A DNA stretch of 11,137 nucleotides from Candidatus Roizmanbacteria bacterium CG09_land_8_20_14_0_10_41_9 (GTDB lineage Bacteria > Patescibacteriota > Microgenomatia > UBA1406 > GWC2-37-13), in contig PEZG01000010.1 in NCBI GenBank assembly GCA_002774185.1, positions 1-11,137 on the forward strand. The letters run 5' to 3'. Below the pieces are notes generated by a model that worked only from the letters and a program-made list of their open reading frames with translations, made no database searches and was not told where the DNA came from. The translations under genes were made by a program, and so were the position numbers. Positions 1 to 7,254 of the stretch are shown here, one piece after another; within the stretch, counting starts at the first letter, position 1; each line of letters opens with the position of its first letter.

Positions 1-1483
1 TCCCGGGTTGTCGAAGGGCGGTTGTCACGTTGAAGGCTCCGGAGGGGGTGGCAAAGTAATCTGCGGATCCCACCATGGCCAGGATCTCTCCGGTTGGGGG
101 ACGGGTAACGAGGATAGCACCGTTGGTCACGTTTAAGCCCTTCACCTTCTCCAGTTCCTCCTTCAAGATCTCCTCTGCCTTCTCCTGGATCCCCAAATCC
201 AGGGTTGTCGTCACGTTCAACCCCCCTTCCTCCACCTCCTTGATCCCATACACCTCCTCAAGGAGGGACTTCACGAAGAAGACGAAGTGGGGAGCCTTGA
301 TCCCCGTCTTGGGAGGGATGACGGTGAGTTTCTTCTGGCGGGTCTTCCCGTAGACTCCGGGAGTAATATACTTCAGGTCCCGCATATTCTTGAGGACATC
401 ATTGCGACGGGCAACTGCAGCATCCGGGTTCACGAAGGGAGAGTACAGGGAGGGAGCCTGGGGCAGTCCGGCAAGAAGAGAGGACTCCTCCAGGGTCAGA
501 TCCTTTGCATGTTTCCCAAAGTAGGTGCGGGATGCCTCCTCAATTCCGTACGAGCTTCCTCCGTACGGGACCTGGTTTAAATACATCTCCAGGATCTGGT
601 CCTTGGTGAAGATCCGCTCTGTCCAAACGGCCAGGATGATCTCCTTGATCTTTCTTTGGAGGGTACGCTCAGGAGTCAGGAGGGCACTTTTCACCAGCTG
701 TTGGGTGATCGTGGAACCCCCTTGGAGGGACCGTTTCACGACTATCTCCCGAACCGCACGGAAGATCCCGGAGACCAGGGAGACCCCCTGGTGGTGGTAG
801 AAGTCCTTGTCCTCAATTGCAATCGTTGCTTGGGCAACCGAGGAGGGGAGATCTTTCAGTTTCACCGGGGTGCGGTTCTGGTCCCGGTAGATCTCATAGA
901 GGAGGTTACCGGAACGGTCAAAAATGTGCGTTGACAACGAATAGTTCACTTTACCAATCGTATTGGGAGAAGGTAAATTGGTCACAAATGCATACGATTG
1001 ATACGAAAAAAAGCCCGTCAACGTCAAGAGGCATCCGAGAAAGAAAAACCGAAGCTTTAATGAGATATGTTCCAGCGGTCTCACTCTCTTTCCTACGCGG
1101 ACTTTTCTCGTCTTCCTTTTTCTTTTCGGAAGATACCCATTTTTTAATTTCGTGAGAACAATACTGACACGGGAAACTGCTTGTTTCTTCCACAAGGAAA
1201 AATTATTTTTGGCAGCAAGAAGATATTTGAGAAATGATTTTTTTCCGTGGGAAAAAATTTTGGTTATCTTTGGAAAACATTTAAAGATTCCTCTTTCTAC
1301 CTTTGATAGGACCCGAAGGGGAACGAGCACTAACCGTAGGATGGAGATGATAATTTTTTTTGTTAACTCTCCTATCCCGATGAAGAACGTGACAAAAAAA
1401 TATAGTTCTTTAAAAAGTAAATTATATAAAGATTTTAATACCGGTCTATTATCACGTCGACTGCCTCGCTCCATGCGCAACAT
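1..1483 (-). CDS. Class A penicillin-binding protein (PBP1A-like), 3' end missing
   Basis: Bifunctional peptidoglycan synthase: a GT51 transglycosylase polymerises lipid II and a transpeptidase crosslinks stem peptides outside the membrane. 494 codons are visible. Residues 1-170 form a very basic, hydrophobic extension with likely membrane segments around 20-57 and 142-168. GT51 motifs follow: EDKDFYHHQG at 224-233 (catalytic Glu224), GGSTITQQ at 255-262, RKIKE at 277-281 (second Glu281), and EMYLNQVPYGG near 299-309. The transpeptidase domain begins near 420 and the window cuts it at RQPG (491-494), immediately before where the family normally has its SxxK serine, so catalytic competence cannot be judged. 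The ATG at 1483 was chosen because TATAAT lies 10 nt upstream and the sortase stop (1511-1513) is in the same frame; ATG at 1474 or TTG at 1510 are alternatives. The long basic N-terminus is longer than in typical PBP1A. The catalytic part is clearly more GC-rich than the N-terminal part. Confidence 0.95.
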   Translation of the reverse strand, partial: MLRMERGSRRDNRPVLKSLYNLLFKELYFFVTFFIGIGELTKKIIISILRLVLVPLRVLSKVERGIFKCFPKITKIFSHGKKSFLKYLLAAKNNFSLWKKQAVSRVSIVLTKLKNGYLPKRKRKTRKVRVGKRVRPLEHISLKLRFFFLGCLLTLTGFFSYQSYAFVTNLPSPNTIGKVNYSLSTHIFDRSGNLLYEIYRDQNRTPVKLKDLPSSVAQATIAIEDKDFYHHQGVSLVSGIFRAVREIVVKRSLQGGSTITQQLVKSALLTPERTLQRKIKEIILAVWTERIFTKDQILEMYLNQVPYGGSSYGIEEASRTYFGKHAKDLTLEESSLLAGLPQAPSLYSPFVNPDAAVARRNDVLKNMRDLKYITPGVYGKTRQKKLTVIPPKTGIKAPHFVFFVKSLLEEVYGIKEVEEGGLNVTTTLDLGIQEKAEEILKEELEKVKGLNVTNGAILVTRPPTGEILAMVGSADYFATPSGAFNVTTALRQPG

Positions 1484-1493
1484 TTTAACATAT

Positions 1494-1499
1494 ATTATA
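1494..1499 (-). promoter_or_regulatory. Putative -10 element (TATAAT) of the PBP gene
   Basis: A perfect TATAAT on the minus strand lies between the sortase stop and the PBP ATG, 10 nt upstream of the ATG at 1483. The predicted transcript would start about 4 nt before the start codon. No good -35 hexamer is seen 16-18 bp upstream, where the sequence is GAAAAA-like. It may give the PBP its own transcript in addition to operon read-through. The region is AT-rich, so chance occurrence is possible. Confidence 0.45.
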
Positions 1500-1510
1500 G
1501 GATTACACAA

Positions 1511-2260
1511 TCATAATTTTTCCGGCAGTTCGGTTAGTTTGGCTCTTACTACCAATCTTTTCCAATATGTTCCCGGTGGAACGCAGGTAATGAGAGAAAT
1601 ATAAGGCGCATCGGTTTTTTGTTCCAGTACAGAAACTTTATCAGGGTTCACTACGAACATATCGTATACCTCATATTCATACTGGACATCACGAACCTTC
1701 ACGAGAATTTTATCGCCCTTCTCCAGGGAGGGGAGATAGGTAAAAATGGTTTTATAGTCTTTTGTATTATACAACTGCGGTAGCGTTGAGTGACCGAAAA
1801 TAACAACGTTCCCATACTCTCCCGGTAACGATTGGGGCAAGTAATGGACTAAACTTTTCGCCAGATCCTCTCCCCCTACGATCACTTCAGCGTCATTGAT
1901 ATTCAATCTTGGTATGGACAAGGTATAGGTTTTTAGCTGGAAGGATCTCACGGATTGGTGGCTTACCTTCGATGGGAACCATAGGTGGGCTTGCGTGAAG
2001 TCTCGAAGATTATTGGAAAAAACATTATTGCTACCGAGGACCGAATTCGCCTTTTCCAACGAAGAAGCAGTATCTGAACGGGGAAGGGGAGTGAAAAGGT
2101 TGTTCTGTATGAAGAGTCTTGAATATATCTCGAATGATATGATCGGATAGAATGACCAAAATAACAATAATGATCCGATAATCAGCGAGATATAGGAAAG
2201 ATAACTAATGAGGGTTCGCTTTGAGGATGTATTTTCCTTCAGATACAAGTACAACGCCAT
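1511..2260 (-). CDS. Sortase (cysteine transpeptidase), membrane-anchored
   Basis: Sortases cut an LPxTG-like signal of a secreted protein and join it to a cell-wall precursor or a pilin lysine. The 249-residue protein has one N-terminal membrane helix (about 18-42), a linker, and a sortase beta-barrel from about 108 to 244. The catalytic triad is visible: His157 in VVIFGHS, Cys226 in SLITC and Arg235 in YWKRLVVRAKL. The RLVV ending and short N-terminal anchor suggest a class D/E-like enzyme, but I would not fix the class from sequence alone. The gene begins one codon after the TAA of the upstream gene, in the same frame (TAA GGT ATG), so translational coupling is likely; an AAGG overlapping that stop may help initiation. 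The PBP gene follows 27 nt downstream. A candidate substrate with LPESG is encoded at 10359-10874. Confidence 0.93.
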   Translation of the reverse strand: MALYLYLKENTSSKRTLISYLSYISLIIGSLLLFWSFYPIISFEIYSRLFIQNNLFTPLPRSDTASSLEKANSVLGSNNVFSNNLRDFTQAHLWFPSKVSHQSVRSFQLKTYTLSIPRLNINDAEVIVGGEDLAKSLVHYLPQSLPGEYGNVVIFGHSTLPQLYNTKDYKTIFTYLPSLEKGDKILVKVRDVQYEYEVYDMFVVNPDKVSVLEQKTDAPYISLITCVPPGTYWKRLVVRAKLTELPEKL

Positions 2261-2263
2261 ACC

Positions 2264-4324
2264 TTATAACGTAGAAATTGTTAAGAATAAGTTTTTCTGG
2301 AAAAGCGGGGTCAAGTTTTGGAAAAAAGGCAACGGTTGCTTAACGGTCAAATCAAACTTCTGAATTCCATACATATTTTTTAAAAGAACTCCTATGTTTT
2401 CTCTCGTGTTTCTGAGAACCGTGTTTTTCAATTCTGTTTCATTAATGTTCTTCATGGATTTCGTACGAACCGCAATAGTCAAAAAAGTTTTTTGGTTTTT
2501 TGTTTGCACCTTATCAATTGTATAGGAAATTTTCTCTTTTTCTACTTTGAATCCTTTTTCAAGATCATCCTGTAGTTGATCATATAGATAATCTACCAAT
2601 TCTTTTTTACTATAAAAATAGAACGTTGAGGTAACCTTTCCTTTTAGAGTAACACTATCTGCTTCCTCACCGAGCTCCTTTGAAAACGAAGAGTCAACAA
2701 GGACGCTTTCCGTAAGGTCTTTCAAAATAACATTGTCATTGTTGACAGAATTCTGATTCAATTCTGCCAACCTTTGAGATTTTGCTTTTTCCAATATCTC
2801 ATCTTTCAAATCGTCCATGTCTTGCTTTGATACGGTCCTCACGTCTTTTTTTGAGCCTCCAGAGAATGACTTTTCATTTTTTGCAAAATAGACATCCGAG
2901 GGATTGTCTGCGATGGTGAAAATTTTGCCTTCACCGATGTTTCCCTCGTTTCCAATCAATACCGCGGAAAGACTCCCCTTTGCAGTACCGGGGAGTTTTG
3001 CGCTAAAATCACTCTTTAATGACGCAGAGGCTACTTTGATATCTTCGTCCAGTTCAAAGGAAAGTCCTCCGGTGGAAAATACGGTTCCTTTGGAAAATGT
3101 TTTTTCAGCACTGTTAAAATTGTATGCGGTCACCTCTCCCCTAGCTTCCTCTCCAACCTCCCGTTTTCCAGTAGTTATTTTTGACTGGGAAAAACTCGCA
3201 GACACAGAAGCCGCAGTGATTTTTAAATCACCTAGGTCCCTACTTTTCTCGTAGGTTTGTATATCTATTGTTGTCTCTATGGGCACGGATGGAACATATA
3301 CGGTAACCGTTGCCTGATGGAGGAAGTATTCATTTAGGAATAAACCAAAACCTATCAAGAAGAATCCGAACAACCCTAAAAGTAAGGGCATCCTTTTACG
3401 GGAGGGTAACGCAAGGCTATCTTTCTTTGGCAGAAGGTGTAATATCCGGTGAAAAAAAGTTGAAAGGTTGGGAACAGTCGGGCTTATTTTTTTCGTGGGA
3501 GGATGACCATCTGCAGGAAGATCTTCCCCGATTATGAATCCCATCACCTCTTTATGGAGATATTCATCCTGAGGCTCATGGAACTTACGACTTGAGGATT
3601 TCACCTGCTCTTCGAAAATACCAACAAGTTCTTTTGAGATATCATTTTCTCTGATAACCTCAACCCTTGGCAATTGGATAAACAACTCGTCGCTCCATCG
3701 GTGCGTGATGATTTTAGTGGATTCTTGCGTAAGGGCATGCGAATCATATAAAATAATGCGAGCGGGAAGAAGAACTTTTCCTTTTATTTCATCAAGGCAC
3801 GCGGATAGATCGGAAACTAAGTCTTCTGTGCGTGATATACCTTTGGAAAAAACGATTTTTCCTCCCTTGTAGACGATCATCGTCAACTGCGTTTTATCCA
3901 ATTCGACAATGATACCAGTGAGAGGTAGTTCCTCCCGATGTTCCAAGAAACGGACTACCCCCTCATAACACTCTATATACCCTAGTGCCTTTAGCTCCAG
4001 GTTTTTAACGAGATTTTTAATCTTGTCAAAATAGAGCTTCTTTATTTCTTCGCCTTTGGAATCAATGAGATGGGAATATAGGAAAAAGATGGTTTCGTTA
4101 AACTGTATCTTCCGCGAGTTTTCCAATTTGAAAAGAATCTCATCGATGTCTTCTGCAATATGTTCCCATCCATCCGTATAGCTAAAATGTTCATTATCAA
4201 GGATGGAAAAATGCCCCATTTCCTCGTGGATGGCAAATATAATGCCGTCATTCTCTTTTAAAAGAAGACCTAGGAAAGGCTTTCGATTCTTTTCTTTTTT
4301 TTTGAAAAAGGGAAGATTCATCAT
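2264..4324 (-). CDS. Actin-like (ASKHA)/transmembrane/extracellular protein of a CPR family
   Basis: Function unknown. Three parts are visible in the 686 residues. Residues 15-240 look like a degenerate PilM/FtsA-type actin fold; the segment GIIVELDKTQLTMIVYKGGK (137-156) sits where the phosphate-2 loop would be, but the usual DxGxxxT and GGG nucleotide motifs are degraded, so ATP binding is doubtful. A linker follows, then one membrane helix (about 312-331). The extracellular part (338-686) is beta-rich with KREVGEEARGEVTAYN near 387-402, an AKNEKSFSGG motif at 481-490, a helical stretch near 497-525, and a conserved-looking end with LPFFQNLTPLFQKN. From memory this matches proteins common in Microgenomates, sometimes annotated as baseplate J/gp47-like. 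The layout resembles GspL or a PilM-PilN fusion, but that is inference. It starts 2 nt after the solute-binding gene and ends 3 nt before the sortase gene, so it is in one operon with both. The first of two adjacent ATGs was chosen. Confidence 0.85.
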   Translation of the reverse strand: MMNLPFFKKKEKNRKPFLGLLLKENDGIIFAIHEEMGHFSILDNEHFSYTDGWEHIAEDIDEILFKLENSRKIQFNETIFFLYSHLIDSKGEEIKKLYFDKIKNLVKNLELKALGYIECYEGVVRFLEHREELPLTGIIVELDKTQLTMIVYKGGKIVFSKGISRTEDLVSDLSACLDEIKGKVLLPARIILYDSHALTQESTKIITHRWSDELFIQLPRVEVIRENDISKELVGIFEEQVKSSSRKFHEPQDEYLHKEVMGFIIGEDLPADGHPPTKKISPTVPNLSTFFHRILHLLPKKDSLALPSRKRMPLLLGLFGFFLIGFGLFLNEYFLHQATVTVYVPSVPIETTIDIQTYEKSRDLGDLKITAASVSASFSQSKITTGKREVGEEARGEVTAYNFNSAEKTFSKGTVFSTGGLSFELDEDIKVASASLKSDFSAKLPGTAKGSLSAVLIGNEGNIGEGKIFTIADNPSDVYFAKNEKSFSGGSKKDVRTVSKQDMDDLKDEILEKAKSQRLAELNQNSVNNDNVILKDLTESVLVDSSFSKELGEEADSVTLKGKVTSTFYFYSKKELVDYLYDQLQDDLEKGFKVEKEKISYTIDKVQTKNQKTFLTIAVRTKSMKNINETELKNTVLRNTRENIGVLLKNMYGIQKFDLTVKQPLPFFQNLTPLFQKNLFLTISTL

Positions 4325-4326
4325 GG

Positions 4327-5841
4327 TTATTCTTGTGTGTATTTTTGAAAAACCTGATCTATTCCGTTCTTCGCAGTCCGCAAAGCTTCTTCATAGGAAA
4401 CTCCTTGGATTGTCGAATTGACGGCATTCGTCAAATACAGGATGATCTCATCATTTAACCCGTTGTCAAATGTTCTCGCAACGAGTGGCAGTGAAACATA
4501 GGCGTCGTCTTGAGCCTGTTTGATCACGGGTCCAATATATTCATTTTGTATCAAAAGCGAAGCTAAGTCAACCCGAGAATAGGGTTCCCCGAATATGCGG
4601 ATCTTGCTTTGAACTTCATACATTTTTGTCAGGTTTTCCTTTTCTGTCAAGAATTTTAGAAATTTCCATGCTTCGATTTGGTTTTTACTTGTTTTGGAAA
4701 CGCCCTCAACCCAATAGTTTGCGAGTGAGAGAGATTTTGATTCGGGGATGGAAGGCACGGGGACTACTTTTAATTTAATATCTGGGTTCGCGCTCTTTAT
4801 TGTAAGGATTTCCCACGATGGCACCAGAATCATTGCTACTTTTTCCTGAATGAATGCTGTCATCGAATTTGGCATCTGGTCATTCCAAACCTCCATTGGC
4901 GGTTCGGCAAATTTTCTAAAAAATTCCAAGGCGGTGGATGCCGCAGGTTGGTCTAGTTGTTTGATATCTGCTCCATTTTGTGCGATGAGCAAACCGAGTA
5001 TATCGGAAAAGTGTTCAATGTTGGAGGCCGTTCCAAGAGCAATACCTGAGTTTATAAGTGTCCCGCTCTTATCCTTCACGCTTATTCTCGATACAGCGGT
5101 AATGATGTCATCCCATGTACTAGGACTGCTTTGTATTCCGGCCTGTTTAAATAAATTCTCATTATATACAAGAACCAGACCATCTACTTCCAATGGAAGC
5201 CCATAATAATAATCTCCACTTTTCAGATCCTTTTGGTGAATTTTGTAAAACGTCTGCTCGAACTCTGCATTGCTCATAATCTGGGAAGGGATGGGGGAAG
5301 CTATTTGTTTAATCTGAGGAAGCCACGTATTGTGGAATCTGAAAATATCTGGCCCCTGTCCGTTCTTACTTCGAGCCAGTAGTTTTTCACGGTACTCTAG
5401 GGGAGTCTTTTTTTCGTACGTTATGGTGATGTTGGGATTTTTTTGCTGATATTGTTGAATGAGTGGCGTAAACACTTCTTTTTCCTCCCATAAACCCCAA
5501 TAGGTTAATGTTATTTTTTTGGAAGTTGACCGCGAAGAAAAAATGAGTCTGAAGATCACTATGAGAAGGAGGAAAAACACAACCGCAGCGGCTATAACGA
5601 TCACGTATTTGGATTTTTCTTCCTCATGCATAGGAGGAGGGGGAGGGGGAATCGTAGGCGGTGGACCGCCTAATTCCTCGGGGGACGGTGTCTCGACATT
5701 CGGTGCAACTTCCTCAGGCTGTAAGTTCTCAACCGGAACACTTTCAAAAATGGGTTTTTGCACGGAATCATTTGATACAAAAACCGGTGTGGAGTTGGAT
5801 TGATTTTCAATGGAATTTGTTTTATCATCCATAGTATTCAT
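4327..5841 (-). CDS. Membrane-anchored extracellular solute-binding protein (family 1, sugar type)
   Basis: Resembles the binding proteins of ABC sugar importers, which capture a ligand outside the membrane. Of 504 residues, 1-77 are an acidic, Ser/Pro-rich cytoplasmic tail ending in PPPTIPPPPPP; 79-101 form a membrane helix; 108-504 form the binding domain with YWGLWEEKEVFTPLIQQYQQ (114-133), GPDIFRFHNTW (163-173), GLPLEVDGLVLVYN (214-227) and VPSWE (340-344). There is no lipobox cysteine, so the helix replaces the usual lipoprotein anchor. No ABC permease or ATPase lies in the window, so transport is not shown; it may serve as a sensor or adhesion module. It is the first gene of the envelope cluster, 2 nt before the next. 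The ATG at 5841 overlaps the VanW gene's start codon (shared CATG). The extended -10 at 5840-5848 overlaps that ATG, so the third codon further on (ATG at 5832) is the likelier start. Confidence 0.92.
   Translation of the reverse strand: MNTMDDKTNSIENQSNSTPVFVSNDSVQKPIFESVPVENLQPEEVAPNVETPSPEELGGPPPTIPPPPPPMHEEEKSKYVIVIAAAVVFFLLLIVIFRLIFSSRSTSKKITLTYWGLWEEKEVFTPLIQQYQQKNPNITITYEKKTPLEYREKLLARSKNGQGPDIFRFHNTWLPQIKQIASPIPSQIMSNAEFEQTFYKIHQKDLKSGDYYYGLPLEVDGLVLVYNENLFKQAGIQSSPSTWDDIITAVSRISVKDKSGTLINSGIALGTASNIEHFSDILGLLIAQNGADIKQLDQPAASTALEFFRKFAEPPMEVWNDQMPNSMTAFIQEKVAMILVPSWEILTIKSANPDIKLKVVPVPSIPESKSLSLANYWVEGVSKTSKNQIEAWKFLKFLTEKENLTKMYEVQSKIRIFGEPYSRVDLASLLIQNEYIGPVIKQAQDDAYVSLPLVARTFDNGLNDEIILYLTNAVNSTIQGVSYEEALRTAKNGIDQVFQKYTQE
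5800..5828 (+). promoter_or_regulatory. Putative promoter of the VanW-domain gene (-35 TTGATT, -10 TATCAT)
   Basis: TTGATT at 5800-5805 and TATCAT at 5823-5828 are separated by exactly 17 bp, four of six and five of six matches to the sigma-70 consensus. Transcription would begin near 5835, about 5 nt before the ATG at 5840. The whole promoter lies within the first codons of the divergent solute-binding gene. This is the best full promoter in the window. Confidence 0.55.
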
Positions 5842-5848
5842 GATATCA
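5840..5848 (-). promoter_or_regulatory. Putative extended -10 promoter of the envelope cluster
   Basis: The minus strand reads TGATATCAT: a TGn extension plus TATCAT, five of six matches to TATAAT. Transcription would begin near 5833, essentially at the ATG at 5832, giving a leaderless message. The -35 region is poor, which an extended -10 can offset. The element lies inside the first codons of the divergent VanW gene. Confidence 0.42.
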
Positions 5849-7252
5849 AAAAAAAAGAGGTTTCACACATATTTCCAAAGATTTTTCTTCTTTTTCTTCA
5901 GCTTTATAACGATCGTAACCGCTATTTTTATGAATATTCTATACGGTCAGGAACAGGCATTGGAGGGAAAGATTTATCCCGACGTATACGTTAACTCCAT
6001 GGACTTCGGCCAAAAAACTCCGAACGAACTGATGACGACATTGGAAACAAAGGCGGGTGGATTGGCTAGAATCCAGTTTCGGGTAATTTTTGATGGTGTT
6101 CCTATAGCAACGTTCTCAGGAGCGCGACTCGGTATTCGCTATGACAGTAAAGGTACTGCCGATCGAATGTATCTGATCGGACGATCTTCCAACTATCCGA
6201 CAAGACTTTATCAGAACATAGCCGCACTGTTTCGTCTTCAGAAATATGCATTTACCATTTACCCTGAGTACAATAAAAGCGTCGTAGAAGAATTTGTTTC
6301 CATGGTAAGTGAAAAATATAATAAACCCGCAAGAAATGCCCTCTTCACATTTGAACAAGGAAAGGTTCAAAGTTTTCGTCAAGAGGAAAAAGGGATTCGT
6401 ATTGAGACGGAATCATTTAGTAGTGAGTTCGAAACAAAAGTGAAGGCGACTAGGTCAAACCAACCTATTGTAGAGATACGCCTGAACAAGAAAATTTTGG
6501 AACCAGAAGTCACGCTCGGCAAAGCGAACAGCTTTGGTATCGAAGAACTCATCGCAGAAGGTAAATCAGACTTCAGCCACTCGATGTTAGAAAGAGTCCA
6601 CAATATCATCGTTGCCTCTTCGAAATTCAATGGAGTCCTTATCCCGAAAGACCAGATTTTTTCGTTTAACGAAGCGGTCGGCGACATTTCTGTTCTCACG
6701 GGTTATAAACCTGCATATATTATTAAGAATGGAAGAACTGTGCTGGGCGACGGTGGGGGAGTTTGTCAGGTCTCGACTACCCTGTTCCGGGCCGCACTCC
6801 AAGCCGGTTTGCCCATCATTGAGAGACATGCCCATGCATACAGAGTTTCCTATTATGAGAGTGATGCAAAGCCCGGATTCGACGCTACAGTGTTTGCTCC
6901 TTCTGCGGATCTTAGGATGAAGAACGACACTGCGGCATCCATCCTCATCCAAACAGAAGTGGATACGGACAGGAATTTGTTATATTTTCGACTGTATGGT
7001 AAAAAGGACGGGAGGGATATCACTATTTCTGACCCGTCCCTTTTTGATGTTTCTGCTCCTCCTCCCGCTCTGAACCAAGATGATCCGACCCTAAAACGGG
7101 GAGTTGTTAAGCAAGTTGATTTTCCCGCATGGGGCGGAAAAGCCAGTTTTGATTATACCGTGCAAAAGGAGGATGGGACGGTTACCAAACAAACGTTTTT
7201 CTCTGCATATAAAGCATGGCAGGCTGTTTTTCTTGTAGGCACGGCAGACTAA
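5840..7252 (+). CDS. VanW-domain protein, membrane-anchored
   Basis: VanW proteins are associated with the cell wall; the name comes from vancomycin-resistance clusters, but the biochemical role is not settled. The 470 residues show a signal anchor (about 14-35, including a run of six Phe), a domain at about 45-230 in the position where YoaR-like proteins carry a putative peptidoglycan-binding module, and a VanW core at about 236-405. The family signature is clear: SFNEAVG (275-281), LGDGGGVCQVSTTLFRAAL (302-320) with Cys309, and ERHAHAYRVSYYE (328-340). A short beta-rich tail near 419-467 may be G5-like. The ATG at 5840 fits the promoter at 5800-5828; an in-frame ATG at 5810 lies upstream of the predicted transcription start and is rejected. 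The gene diverges from the envelope cluster and converges with the acyltransferase, their stops being 2 nt apart. A run of nine A at 5848-5856 near the start could allow slippage. Confidence 0.93.
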   Translation: MISKKKRFHTYFQRFFFFFFSFITIVTAIFMNILYGQEQALEGKIYPDVYVNSMDFGQKTPNELMTTLETKAGGLARIQFRVIFDGVPIATFSGARLGIRYDSKGTADRMYLIGRSSNYPTRLYQNIAALFRLQKYAFTIYPEYNKSVVEEFVSMVSEKYNKPARNALFTFEQGKVQSFRQEEKGIRIETESFSSEFETKVKATRSNQPIVEIRLNKKILEPEVTLGKANSFGIEELIAEGKSDFSHSMLERVHNIIVASSKFNGVLIPKDQIFSFNEAVGDISVLTGYKPAYIIKNGRTVLGDGGGVCQVSTTLFRAALQAGLPIIERHAHAYRVSYYESDAKPGFDATVFAPSADLRMKNDTAASILIQTEVDTDRNLLYFRLYGKKDGRDITISDPSLFDVSAPPPALNQDDPTLKRGVVKQVDFPAWGGKASFDYTVQKEDGTVTKQTFFSAYKAWQAVFLVGTAD

Positions 7253-7254
7253 CC

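Noticed and set aside
75..1155. Several plus-strand open frames across the left end
   Set aside because: They lie opposite the continuous PBP frame, whose GT51 motifs are unmistakable, and their translations show no recognisable domains.
951..1193. An 80-residue minus-strand frame beginning in the PBP N-terminal region
   Set aside because: It is a shifted frame of the PBP gene; the correct frame stays open through the whole region up to the sortase stop.
5810..5842. Earlier in-frame ATG for the VanW gene at 5810
   Set aside because: It lies upstream of the predicted transcription start near 5835 and would overlap the solute-binding gene by about 30 bases.
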